NCBI GenBank assembly: GCA_963709555.1
Contig: CAVPWR010000003.1
Coordinates: 124,001-188,000, forward strand
Reading direction: 5' to 3'
Length of the DNA stretch: 64,000 nt
Origin: Sulfurisoma sp963709555
GTDB taxonomy: Bacteria; Pseudomonadota; Gammaproteobacteria; Burkholderiales; Rhodocyclaceae
Part shown: one piece after another, positions 52,063 through 60,042 of the stretch
How the letters are laid out: every line of letters begins with the position of its first letter
How positions within the stretch are numbered: position 1 is the first letter of the stretch
Made by a program: the position numbers and the translations under genes
Notes under the pieces: model-generated
Told to the model about the DNA's origin: nothing
Seen by the model: only the letters and a program-made list of their open reading frames with translations
Database searches by the model: none

Positions 52063-52436
52063 CAGACATGGACCCCCCACGCTCGCAGGAACCGCTCGCT
52101 GCCCCCCACGGGGGGGCGCGATGTGCTTGGGGCGGCCCGGCGCACATCGGGCCCGCCCACGCCGAACGCATCTGGCTGCTGCTGCTCGGTCTCACCGCGG
52201 CCGGCGCCTGGCTCGGCGAGACGGGCGAGCGCGGCTGGGCGCTGAGCCTGACCGTCGCCTTCCTCATCGCCTTCAAGGGACGGCTGGTGATCGACCACTA
52301 CATGGAAATGCGCGACGCCAGCCCCACCATCCGCCACGTGCTCTACGCCTTCATCGTGGCCGTGCCCTTGCTGGTACTGCTGAGCCACGGCTTCGGCGAC
52401 GTCATCGCGCGCGTGACGGCGCGCGTGGTCGCGTGA
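52059..52436 (+). CDS. norF: NorF-like cytochrome oxidase subunit IV homologue with repeat-derived N-terminus
   Basis: A 125-residue protein. The C-terminal 90 residues hold three helices (ERIWLLLLGLTAAGAWL, GWALSLTVAFLIAFKGRLVIDHYMEM, VLYAFIVAVPLLVLLSHGFG, each a separate helix) as in NorF and COX IV-like proteins. Residues 4-32 are proline/glycine-rich and are encoded by a GC-rich palindromic repeat (52067-52150) that seems inserted between the start codon and the original coding sequence. ATGA overlap with norE indicates coupling despite the insertion. Confidence 0.75.
   Translation: MTDMDPPRSQEPLAAPHGGARCAWGGPAHIGPAHAERIWLLLLGLTAAGAWLGETGERGWALSLTVAFLIAFKGRLVIDHYMEMRDASPTIRHVLYAFIVAVPLLVLLSHGFGDVIARVTARVVA
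52067..52150. repeat. REP-like GC-rich palindromic element inside a coding region
   Basis: Sequence around CTCGCTGCCCCCCACGGGGG and CTTGGGGCGGCCCGGCG can fold into a strong hairpin (CCCCCC with GGGGGGG). It resembles dispersed GC-rich repeats I know from betaproteobacterial genomes. It is read through in frame as the N-terminus of the NorF-like protein. Confidence 0.5.
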
Positions 52437-52440
52437 GCTG

Positions 52441-53184
52441 CTAGCGCCTCGGCGCTTCGGGGCCGCGGTCAGCCGCGCGAGCACCTTGCCCGACGCGGCG
52501 TCGTAGAACCAGACCTCGGCCAGCTTGCCGATCAGGTAGCGCTTCTTCAGGGTGAAGTCGACGGGCGTGGCCGAGGTCGCCTTCCAGAAGGTGGTGCTGT
52601 CGGAGAGGCAGTCCTGCGTCAGCCGCACGGCGATCGCCATGCGCAAGTCGCCACGCGCGATGCGCGCCGCCTCGACTGCCGGCAACGCGACTTCGGCGAC
52701 GAATCCCTGGTCGTCACCGGCGTCGCGCGCGATAGAAATCGTAGGGATTGTCGAAGGCGAAGAAGTAGTCGGTGCGCCACTGCACGCGGAATTCCTGCGG
52801 CGCGCCGATCTTGTCCTCGGCGCGGTAGCTGCCGCGTTCCTCGCTGGTCGAGCCGAGCGGCAGGTACTTGAAGACGTAGTAGTCGTCGCCCTGGATCGCG
52901 TCCAGCGGATGCCAGTTCCAGCCCTCGGTGAGCTGGTTGAAGGCCATGCGGTAGAGGATGCGCAGGCGGCCGCTGGCGGCGTCGTAGCCGGTTTCGGGCG
53001 ACGCGCCCGCGGTCAGGGGAACGGACAGGGCAATCGATTCCCCGGCCGTGCAGCGCTCGGCGGCGGGCGCTGCGACGCGACGGGTGTACTCGGCGGCCGC
53101 GTCCTGCAACTGCGGCAGCGCATCGTCCGCCGCGAGGCAGGCCAGCGGCGCGGCCAGCAGCAGGCCGGCCAGCGCGCGCCTCAT
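52441..53184 (-). CDS. Exported protein of unknown function (frameshifted)
   Basis: About 247 residues after joining two frames that break near 52730; a further small indel seems needed near 52440 to reach a TAG stop, so the end is approximate. The signal peptide ends ACLA-ADD. The mature part contains PETGYDAASGRLRILYRMAF, DDYYVFKYLPLGS and WFYDAASGKVLARL, suggesting a beta-rich periplasmic protein, with two Cys (ERCTAG, TQDCLSD) that could form a disulfide. No family is recognised. It lies between the NorF-like gene (convergent) and DUF2249/NnrS genes. Confidence 0.5.
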
Positions 53185-53195
53185 GCCGGTTCGCC

Positions 53196-53459
53196 TCAGC
53201 GCTTGGTGAAGTCGATCATCACGCCGGCGGGCTCGCGCTGGCGATAGGCGATCTCGACGGCGTCGCCGTAACGGGCCTGCATCTGCTGCAGCAGCGGGAT
53301 CGGGTCGTGGTCGTTGACGAAGCGCATCACCTCGCCGGCATTGAGCGAATCGAGTGCGCCGAAGATGGCGGCGTGGCGGAAGCGCTTGGCGATGCCGCGG
53401 GCGTCGAAGCCGTAAACGCCTTCGGCATTGGTGTGGTTGTGGACGTGGATGGTGGTCAT
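53196..53459 (-). CDS. DUF2249 protein
   Basis: An 87-residue cytoplasmic protein. After a His-rich start (TTIHVHNHTNAEG) comes the DUF2249 core: DARGIAKRFRHAAIFGALDSL and the FVNDHDPIPLLQQMQARYG motif, ending VMIDFTKR. DUF2249 proteins resemble TusA folds and often accompany denitrification and NO-response genes; the biochemical role is unknown. An FNR/Dnr box with a well-placed TATGAT -10 precedes it, so it is probably induced under denitrifying conditions. Confidence 0.8.
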   Translation of the reverse strand: MTTIHVHNHTNAEGVYGFDARGIAKRFRHAAIFGALDSLNAGEVMRFVNDHDPIPLLQQMQARYGDAVEIAYRQREPAGVMIDFTKR

Positions 53460-53487
53460 GTTTCTCTCCGTTGAAAACGTCGCCGGA

Positions 53488-53528
53488 TCATAGTTGGCGG
53501 CATCCCTCGGGTAATTGATACGGATCAG
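53488..53528 (-). promoter_or_regulatory. FNR/Dnr-dependent promoter of the DUF2249 gene
   Basis: TTGATACGGATCAG (53515-53528) differs from the consensus palindrome by one base. On the minus strand a near-perfect -10, TATGAT (53488-53493), lies where activation from -41.5 requires it, giving a start near 53480 and a leader of about 20 bases. Confidence 0.75.
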
Positions 53529-53539
53529 GTCGCCGGTCT

Positions 53540-54712
53540 TCAGTGCTCCTTGCCGTCCACGCGCGGTTGCAGCAGCCACGGAATGACACGCCAGCCGAGC
53601 AGGCCGAAGGCGGCGAACCAGAGAGTCGCCGACAGGTGGATCCACATCGGGTACCGGCCGGGCAGCAGTTGCGGCAGCACGACGCGGACGAGCAGGGCGG
53701 CGAGCATCAGCCACAGCACCGCCCTGTCGCGTGCGTCGAAGGCGGCCTTGCGCCCGGTATGGCCCTTGGAAATGCGGGTGATCATCGCCGGCACGATCAG
53801 GCCCATCGCGCCGAAGGTGAACAGGTGGACCGACACGGTGCCGACCCAGGCGAAGCTCACCACCGGGCTGAGAAATTCGAGCGCCAGCTGGGCGACGATG
53901 GCGAGATAGCCGAGATACATGATGCCGATGTCGATGCGGCGCAGCGCCACGTCGGGCCGCCAGCGCAGCCAGCGTGCGAACAGCAGCACCGCGAGCAGCA
54001 GCGAAGCACCCGCCGCGAGCCACGCCGGCAGCCAGGGCGCGAAGACCAGCGCCAGCGCCAGCACCTTGATGGCGTGGTCGAGTGGCGCGGTGCGCGGCAG
54101 CTCGACCTTGGCCGCGACCCGCATGAACTGCGTCACCGTCCGTTCGAGCATCAGCAGGAAGGCCAGGCGGAACAGCGCCAGCGTCATGCCGGTGCCGGCG
54201 GCGAAGTACTCGGGCGAGAGCGTCAGCCACTTGGCCGGCAGGAACAGCGGCAGCGCCAGGAGGAAGTAGAGGTTGTCGCCGCGGTAGCTGTCCTTCTCGC
54301 GGTGGCCGATCAGGGTGGCCAGCAGCAGGGCGACGATGGCGGCGAGGAAAAGGAACTGCGACAGCCCGAGCAGCGCCGCCGGCCAGGCGCCGCCGAAGAG
54401 CATGCCGGCGCGATCGAACAGCCACGCGGCGGCGAGGAAGACCAGCGTGGCGCCGTGGTAGCCGCGCACGCCGACCCAGTTCTTGGTCGAAGTCAGCAGG
54501 AAGCCGCCGAGCACGGCCCAGCCGAAGCCGTAGAACATCTCGTGGGCATGCCACTGCAGGGCGGGTACAGAAAAACTCGGCGCTGGCGGCACGGCGCCGG
54601 TGAACAGCAGCGCCCAGGCCAGCGGCAGCGTCGCGCCGGCGAGGCAGGCCAGCACGAAGAAGGGGCGGAAGCCGACGAGCCAGAGCGGGTGAACGGCGAA
54701 TTTCGGGAACAT
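53540..54712 (-). CDS. nnrS: NnrS family heme-copper membrane protein
   Basis: A 390-residue protein with about 12 membrane helices. The NnrS pattern is clear: HPLWLVGFRPFFVLAC at the N-terminus, WHAHEMFYGFGWAVLGGFLLT near 55, and VHLFTFGAMGLIVPAMITRISKGHTGR near 290. The conserved His residues probably bind heme and copper. NnrS proteins relieve nitrosative stress and are co-regulated with nitrite and NO reductases. The start overlaps the stop of the MarR gene (TGATG), so the regulator and NnrS are coupled. Confidence 0.93.
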   Translation of the reverse strand: MFPKFAVHPLWLVGFRPFFVLACLAGATLPLAWALLFTGAVPPAPSFSVPALQWHAHEMFYGFGWAVLGGFLLTSTKNWVGVRGYHGATLVFLAAAWLFDRAGMLFGGAWPAALLGLSQFLFLAAIVALLLATLIGHREKDSYRGDNLYFLLALPLFLPAKWLTLSPEYFAAGTGMTLALFRLAFLLMLERTVTQFMRVAAKVELPRTAPLDHAIKVLALALVFAPWLPAWLAAGASLLLAVLLFARWLRWRPDVALRRIDIGIMYLGYLAIVAQLALEFLSPVVSFAWVGTVSVHLFTFGAMGLIVPAMITRISKGHTGRKAAFDARDRAVLWLMLAALLVRVVLPQLLPGRYPMWIHLSATLWFAAFGLLGWRVIPWLLQPRVDGKEH

Positions 54713-55161
54713 CAGCCAGCCTTACTGCCGGCACGCTGCCGCGCCGATTTCGTCAGTTGGGCCTTGCCGGGCACCTCGAATGCGCCCTCGATCCGCATCA
54801 GTTCGTCGCGGTGCAGGCGGGCAAGGCGGTCCACCGTTCTCTCGCCCTTGCGCGTCAGGTGGATTTCGACCTCGCGGCCATCGGAGCGGCCGGGGCGGCG
54901 TTCGACCAGGCCGAGCTTCTCGCAGCGCGACACCAGCGCGACGACGCCGTGGTGCTGGGCCTGCAGGCGCTCGGCCAGCTCGGTGATGGTCGCCCACTCG
55001 CGCCCGGCATAGCCCTTGACGTGGAGCATCAGCAGGTATTGCAGGTTGGTGACGCCGTTGCTGCGTGTCAGTTGCTCGCTCCAGTGCTGGAAACGGCGCA
55101 GCTGGTAGCGGAAGTTCGACAACGTCTCGAATTCTTCCTTGGCGAAGGGCGGATCTTGCAT
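54712..55161 (-). CDS. MarR-family transcriptional regulator
   Basis: A 149-residue winged-helix protein: dimer helices (FRYQLRRFQHWSEQLTRSNG), HTH (ATITELAERLQAQHHGVVALVSRCEKLGLV) and wing (RRPGRSDGREVEIHLTRKG). It is divergent from the DsrC-like gene across a 99-bp AT-rich region and translationally coupled to nnrS, so it may control both. The signal is unknown; an NO- or sulfur-related thiol signal would fit the neighbours, though the protein has only one Cys (SRCEK). Confidence 0.88.
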   Translation of the reverse strand: MQDPPFAKEEFETLSNFRYQLRRFQHWSEQLTRSNGVTNLQYLLMLHVKGYAGREWATITELAERLQAQHHGVVALVSRCEKLGLVERRPGRSDGREVEIHLTRKGERTVDRLARLHRDELMRIEGAFEVPGKAQLTKSARQRAGSKAG

Positions 55162-55260
55162 GTGGTGTCTAACCCAAATGGGGGAGTTGACGAACTATAG
55201 CATTCGGAAAATAATGTCATGGCGTGATGTAATATTGCATATGACTTCAAGGAGGAGGCC

Positions 55261-55587
55261 ATGGACGCAAGCATAAAAATGCCGGCGCGCGACGCCGACG
55301 GATATCTGATCGAGCCAACGGAATGGAACGAGGGCGTGGCGGAGAAGCTGGCGCGCGAGATCGACATCGAACTCGCCGACGACCACTGGGACGTGATCCG
55401 CTACATGCGCAGCCTTTACGACGAACGTCAGGTTGCGCCCGATGCCCGCCATGTGATGAAACATCTCGATCAACGCTATCCGGGCAAGGGCCGCAAGCGC
55501 CTGTTCGAACTTTTTCCCTACGGCTATCCCGCCCAGGCCTGCAAGGTCGCCGGGATGAAGCGTCCGCGGGCATGGAGCACGGGCTAA
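55261..55587 (+). CDS. DsrC/TusE-family protein lacking the C-terminal cysteine
   Basis: A 108-residue protein of the DsrC/TusE fold: DADGYLIEPTEWNEGVAEKLA, the DDHWDVIRYMRSLYDE helix and RKRLFELFPYGYPAQACKVAGM. Only the upstream cysteine (CysB position, QAC) is present. The chain ends KRPRAWSTG, so the C-terminal CysA that is essential in both DsrC and TusE is absent. It therefore is not a normal sulfur carrier and may be a regulatory or single-thiol variant. A strong AAGGAGGAGG ribosome site precedes it. It is divergent from the MarR-nnrS pair. Confidence 0.85.
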   Translation: MDASIKMPARDADGYLIEPTEWNEGVAEKLAREIDIELADDHWDVIRYMRSLYDERQVAPDARHVMKHLDQRYPGKGRKRLFELFPYGYPAQACKVAGMKRPRAWSTG

Positions 55588-55855
55588 GCGGGGCGGGGAA
55601 GCATCGGGCGCATGCCTGACGCCCGCTTTCCCGATTTCTTCTCCGTCGCGCCGTGCATCGCCGTCCCGCCATAGCCGATTTTTTACAACGTCAGCCACGC
55701 CTCCAGCCTGCCGCCAGGGATGCTTTCGGTTGAACGATGCCAAGGCACTCCCCGGCCTGCACGTGGAGGTGTTGGCCTGCGCAAGGGCAATGCCGACGAC
55801 TATTGCCTTGGCAGGTACTATCCGGTTTCGCCCACTCAAGAGAAACCATCCCCGA

Positions 55856-57234
55856 ATGCAAAAAGGAGTCAAAGAGAAGCCCAAGTACGCCATCGTGGCG
55901 GCCGTGCAGCTGCCGAACGTGAGCGACGTCGAGTTCGAGGCATCGTTGGCCGAGCTGCGCGATCTCGCCAAGACGCTGGGATACACGATCACCGCCACGT
56001 TCACGCAGAAGCGCACCAGCTTCGACACGACGGCCTACCTCGGCACCGGCAAGCGGGAAGAGATACGCGCCTTCGTTGACAGCGAACCCGCACCCGTCGC
56101 GTTCGAGAAAATGCCACAGGCCGCCGCCGACCCCGAGGCCGGCAGGATCGACGTCATCTTCGTCGATCACGAGATCTCACCGTCGCAGGCCCGCAACCTC
56201 GAAAAGGAGGTCGGTTGCGAGGTGATGGACCGCACCATGGTCATCCTTGAGATCTTTCACCGCAACGCCCGTTCCCGCGCCGCCCGGGCACAGGTGGAGA
56301 TTGCCCGCCTCGGCTACATGGCGCCGCGCCTGCGCGAGGCGGCCAAGCTCGCCGGGCCGCAGGGGCGGCAGCGCAGCGGCACCGGCGGCCGCGGTGCCGG
56401 CGAATCGCACACCGAGCTGGATAAACGCAAAATCCGTGACCGTATCGCCGAACTGCAGCAGGAGATCGCTGCGATGGATGTCGAACGCGAGACGCAGCGC
56501 GCGCGGCGGCAGGACCGCCAGGGCGGCGCCAACGTGGCGCTCGTCGGCTATACCAACGCCGGCAAGTCCACCTTGATGCGCGCGCTCACCGGCAGCGATG
56601 TTCTGGTCGAAAACAAACTCTTCGCCACGCTCGACACCACCGTGCGCACCCTCCAGCCCGAGAGCCGGCCGCGCGTGCTCGTCAGCGACACGGTCGGCTT
56701 CATCAAGAACCTGCCGCACGGTCTCGTCGCCTCGTTCAAATCAACGCTCGAGGAGGCGCTTGATGCGTCGCTGCTGCTCCACGTCATCGACGCGAGCGAT
56801 CCCGGGTTCGAACGGCAGCTCGAGGTCACCGACGAAGTGCTTGGCGAGATCGGTGCGCAAGACGTGCCGCGCATTCGCGTCTTCAACAAGATCGACCAAG
56901 TTGACAATCGCGCGACGCCGCGGCGCAAGCCGAACGCGAAGCGGCGCTGCGCGCCCAGTACCCGGATTGCATCGTGATGAGCGCGCGTCGCGCTGGCGAT
57001 GTGACGTTGCTGCGCGAAGCGATAGTCGGGTTTTTCCAGCAGGGCCTCGTCGAGGCCGAGCTCTTCCTGCCCTGGTCGGCACAGCAGGCGCGCTCCGAAA
57101 TCTTCGCGAACTGCGAGGTGCTGGAGGAGCGTGCCGACGGTGAAGGCGCGTTCTTGCGCATTCGCGGCGAGCGCGAGGCTGTGAGTGGCCTGTGCGAGCG
57201 GCACGGACACCTGCCTATGGCCGTGCCTGACTGA
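55856..57234 (+). CDS. hflX: GTPase HflX (frameshifted)
   Basis: About 459 residues after correcting a break near 56914. The HflX N-terminal domain contains KRTSFDTTAYLGTGKREEI and DRTMVILEIFHRNARSRAARAQVEIARLGYMAPRL, each split by the fold. The GTPase part has P-loop GYTNAGKSTLMRAL, VLVENKLFATLDTT, DTVGFIKNLPHGL and the NKID motif. HflX splits stalled or hibernating 70S ribosomes under stress. It is longer than E. coli HflX (426 residues) at the C-terminus. The 268 bp upstream of it hold no gene that I can support. Confidence 0.88.
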
Positions 57235-57437
57235 TATTTCAGCACTACTATTGGAGCCCTGGATCGAAGGCACGACCTCGATCCGGAACGGCAGCTCTGT
57301 GCGATGCATGGCGAATTGGTGAATGCAGCCAGGAACGGTCCCGGGTGCTGGATCGCTATCCCGGCTACCTGGAGGCGAGCCCTTATCTCGCCAGCGTGCG
57401 CTGAAGCAGCGTTCGGTCATGGCCGCAATGGCCGGGC

Positions 57438-57454
57438 TGCGACAACATGTCGCA
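57438..57454. promoter_or_regulatory. RegA/PrrA-like palindrome upstream of first nosL
   Basis: TGCGACA-ACA-TGTCGCA is a perfect 7-bp inverted repeat around three bases, matching GCGNC-N5-GNCGC. It lies 67 bp before the ATG at 57521. The 57235-57520 gap shows no gene. Confidence 0.55.
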
Positions 57455-57520
57455 AGGGGGCGACCACGCGCGGCGTTAGCATTGCTGCAGCGCATTATTG
57501 TCCTCGAAAGGAGTTCCACC

Positions 57521-58126
57521 ATGGATCGACGCGAAGCCCTCAAATTCTCCCTGCTCGCCGGTGCCGGCCTCGTCGCCGGCAGCGCCCAGGCCCAGCAAGC
57601 CTGTGCCACCGACGGCACGCCGATGCAATTCATTCCCAAGAAGCCGGCCGACCCCAAGGCCAACGAAAACGACATCGAGAAATACCCGAAGTGCCCCTAT
57701 TGCGGCATGGACCGCAAGCAGTATCACCACTCGCGCATGCTGGTGCAGTACAGCGACGACGTGGCCGATGGCACCTGTTCGCTGCATTGCACCGCGATCA
57801 GCCTCTCGCTCAACGTCGACCGCGAGCCCAAGACGCTTTGGGTCGGCGACAACGCGGCGGCCGGTGACGTCAAGCCGCTGGTCGAAGTGGACAAGGCGAC
57901 CTTCCTCGTCGGCAGCAAGATTGCCGGCGTGATGACCGCCAACAGCAAGGTGGCCTATGGCAGCGCGGATGCGGCGAAAGCGGCCCAGGCCGCCAACGGC
58001 GGCGAACTGGTCAAGTTCGACCAGGCGCTGCTCGTGGCCTACACCGACATGTCCAAGGACGTCAGCCGCATTCGGAAGATGCGCGCCGAGCGCAAGAAGA
58101 AGATGATGGAGCAGCAAAAGGGTTGA
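57521..58126 (+). CDS. NosL-domain copper protein with Tat-like signal
   Basis: A 201-residue exported protein beginning MDRREALKFSLLAGAGLVAG, a twin-arginine-like signal. The mature part holds the NosL motif KCPYCGMDRKQYHHSRM near residue 62 and DGTCSLHCTAISL near residue 86, giving Cys, Met and His ligands. NosL binds Cu(I) and delivers it to NosZ. This copy is longer than the NosL downstream and has an additional Cys pair, so it may be a distinct NosL-like metallochaperone. AAAGGAG precedes the ATG. Confidence 0.82.
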   Translation: MDRREALKFSLLAGAGLVAGSAQAQQACATDGTPMQFIPKKPADPKANENDIEKYPKCPYCGMDRKQYHHSRMLVQYSDDVADGTCSLHCTAISLSLNVDREPKTLWVGDNAAAGDVKPLVEVDKATFLVGSKIAGVMTANSKVAYGSADAAKAAQAANGGELVKFDQALLVAYTDMSKDVSRIRKMRAERKKKMMEQQKG

Positions 58127-58160
58127 ATGCGGGGCTGGTGGCCTGCCGCATAATGCGGGC

Positions 58161-58646
58161 ATGAAGCGCATTCTTGCCGCATTGCTGTTCGCCTGGGCGG
58201 CGCTTGCCGCCGCCCAGGGGCTGCCGCCGAAACCGGGGCCGAAGGATCTCTGCCCGGTCTGCGGCATGCTGGTGTCGAAATACCCCAACTGGGTGGCGAC
58301 CATCGTCTACAAGGACGGTCACGCCCATCATTTCGACGGCGCCAAGGACATGTTCAAGTTCTGGTTCGAGCCGGCGAAATACGCTGCCGGCAATCGTTTG
58401 CATCGGCGCGAGGACATGGCCGAGCTGTGGGTCACCGACTTCTACAACCTGCAGCGCATGGATGCGAGGAAGGCCTTATACGTCACGGGCTCCGACGTGC
58501 TCGGCCCGATGGGTCATGAGTTCGTGCCCCTGGCTTCGAAGGAAGATGCCGCGGATTTCCTCAAGGAGCACAAGGGCCGGAAGATCCTCACCTTCGATCA
58601 GGTGACGAAGGACCTGCCGACGAAGCTCGACGACAGCAGGTTCTGA
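58161..58646 (+). CDS. nosL: NosL copper chaperone
   Basis: A 161-residue protein with a Sec signal (LLFAWAALAAAQG) and the Cu(I)-binding motif DLCPVCGMLVSKYPNW near residue 32, followed by YKDGHAHHFDGAKDMFKFW. It supplies copper for the CuZ centre of nitrous oxide reductase in the periplasm. It follows the other NosL-domain gene by 34 bp and precedes an FNR-type regulator. Confidence 0.9.
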   Translation: MKRILAALLFAWAALAAAQGLPPKPGPKDLCPVCGMLVSKYPNWVATIVYKDGHAHHFDGAKDMFKFWFEPAKYAAGNRLHRREDMAELWVTDFYNLQRMDARKALYVTGSDVLGPMGHEFVPLASKEDAADFLKEHKGRKILTFDQVTKDLPTKLDDSRF

Positions 58647-58756
58647 GCGGGCTACCGCCCCGCCACTGCGCCCCGCAGGAAGTACCCTTGGGGTGCCGAC
58701 TTTTGCTGCGGCGCAGGTATCATTGCGCCTCATCCGTCGCCGCCGTTGATCGCACC

Positions 58757-59479
58757 ATGTCCAAGCATCCGCCGCAAGTCCGTTGCCAAGGCCGCAGCAA
58801 TTGCTTCGCCTGTGCCCTGAGGCAGGACATGGTCTGCTCCGACGTCACGCTCGAGGATCTGGTGGACTTCCACGCCGGCATCGACGACTTCGATTACGGC
58901 CACGGTGCCACGATTTTCGGCATGGGCGCGCCGACCGAGGCGGTCTATTGCATCCGCGGCGGCGCGGTGAAGATGGTGCGTTTCGATCCGACCGGCGGCG
59001 AGCGCATCGTGCGGGTACTCAAGATCGGCGACGTCGCCGGCTTCGAATCCGCCTTCGCCGATCACCATGAGCATGCCGCCATCGCCGTCGGCGAGGTGCG
59101 CGCCTGCCGCATTCCCATCGCCTATTTCCGCCGCTTCGTCGCCGAACATGCCTCGCTGCAGGCGCGACTGTTCGAGAAGTCGCAGGCGGCGTTGCGCGAG
59201 GCCGAGACCTGGCTGACGGAACTGGTCGGCGGCACCACGCCGGCACGCACGCGCGTGGCGCGCCTGTTGCTTCGCCTGCGCGTGGGCAGCGGCGACCGCA
59301 TCCACCGCTTCAGCGTCGATGACATGGCGGCCATCATCGGCAGCACGCCCGAGACGGTGAGCCGCATCGTCTCCGAGTTCGTGCGCCAGGGCCTGCTGGT
59401 GAAAGGCGGCAGCGGCGCCGCCAGTCGCCACTTCCGCGGCGACATCGCCGCGCTGGAGAAGGTTTCTCAGGAAGGGTGA
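58757..59479 (+). CDS. fnr: FNR-type oxygen-responsive regulator
   Basis: A 240-residue Crp/Fnr protein. N-terminal cysteines at 10, 16, 19 and 27 (C-x2-C-x7-C among the last three) plus a central Cys at 117 (EVRACRIP) supply the ligands of an oxygen-labile 4Fe-4S cluster. The beta-roll contains YCIRGGAVKM and KIGDVAGFE. The HTH recognition helix TPETVSRIVSEF has the E-x-x-S-R pattern for TTGAT half-sites. It is the best candidate in the window for binding the FNR/Dnr boxes at the nir and nos promoters. Confidence 0.88.
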   Translation: MSKHPPQVRCQGRSNCFACALRQDMVCSDVTLEDLVDFHAGIDDFDYGHGATIFGMGAPTEAVYCIRGGAVKMVRFDPTGGERIVRVLKIGDVAGFESAFADHHEHAAIAVGEVRACRIPIAYFRRFVAEHASLQARLFEKSQAALREAETWLTELVGGTTPARTRVARLLLRLRVGSGDRIHRFSVDDMAAIIGSTPETVSRIVSEFVRQGLLVKGGSGAASRHFRGDIAALEKVSQEG

Positions 59480-59508
59480 GCGCGCCGCGGCGCGCTCACC
59501 CCGAAGCT

Positions 59509-60042
59509 TCAGTGCTTGTGCTGGCTCATGTCGTGGCCGCCCATGCCGCCCATGCCACCCATGGGCATGTCGTTGGCCGTCGGCTTCTTCACCGGCACAT
59601 CGACCTTCTTGCTGCTGCCGTCGTCGAAGGTCAGGGTGATCGGGATCATGTCGCCTTCCTTCATCGGCGCCTTCATGTCGATCAGCATCACGTGCAGGCC
59701 GCCGGGTTTGAGCGCGGTTTCGCCCTTGGCCTTGACCGGGATGTCCTTGACCGGGCGCATTTTCATCACGCCGCCGTCGTTGATGTGGGTGTGCAGCTCG
59801 GTAAGCTTCGAGGCCGGGTTGTCGGCCTTCACCACCTTCACGTCCTTGGCGCCGGTGTTCCTGATGACCATGAAGGCTCCCGTGGCCATGGCGCCAGGGG
59901 GGGCCTGGCGGACATAGGGATCGACCACGGTGACGGCGTCGGCGGCGCCGGCGGCGAATGCCATGGAACCAAAGGCTGGCACTAGGGTCGGCGCCGACAG
60001 GGCGGCGAGCAGCGTGGCGAGGGAGATGGTCAGTCGGTTCAT
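59509..60042 (-). CDS. PCuAC copper chaperone with Met/His-rich tail
   Basis: A 177-residue exported protein (signal ends AFA) of the PCuAC family. The copper motif H-x10-M-x21-H-x-M is recognisable as ELHTHINDGGVMKMRPV and GGLHVMLIDM near residues 85-125. The tail (MPMGGMGGMGGHDMSQHKH) adds Met and His ligands for Cu(I)/Cu(II). PCuAC works with SCO to load CuA sites, and the SCO gene upstream overlaps it by 4 bp. Both are convergent with the FNR-type gene. Confidence 0.92.
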   Translation of the reverse strand: MNRLTISLATLLAALSAPTLVPAFGSMAFAAGAADAVTVVDPYVRQAPPGAMATGAFMVIRNTGAKDVKVVKADNPASKLTELHTHINDGGVMKMRPVKDIPVKAKGETALKPGGLHVMLIDMKAPMKEGDMIPITLTFDDGSSKKVDVPVKKPTANDMPMGGMGGMGGHDMSQHKH

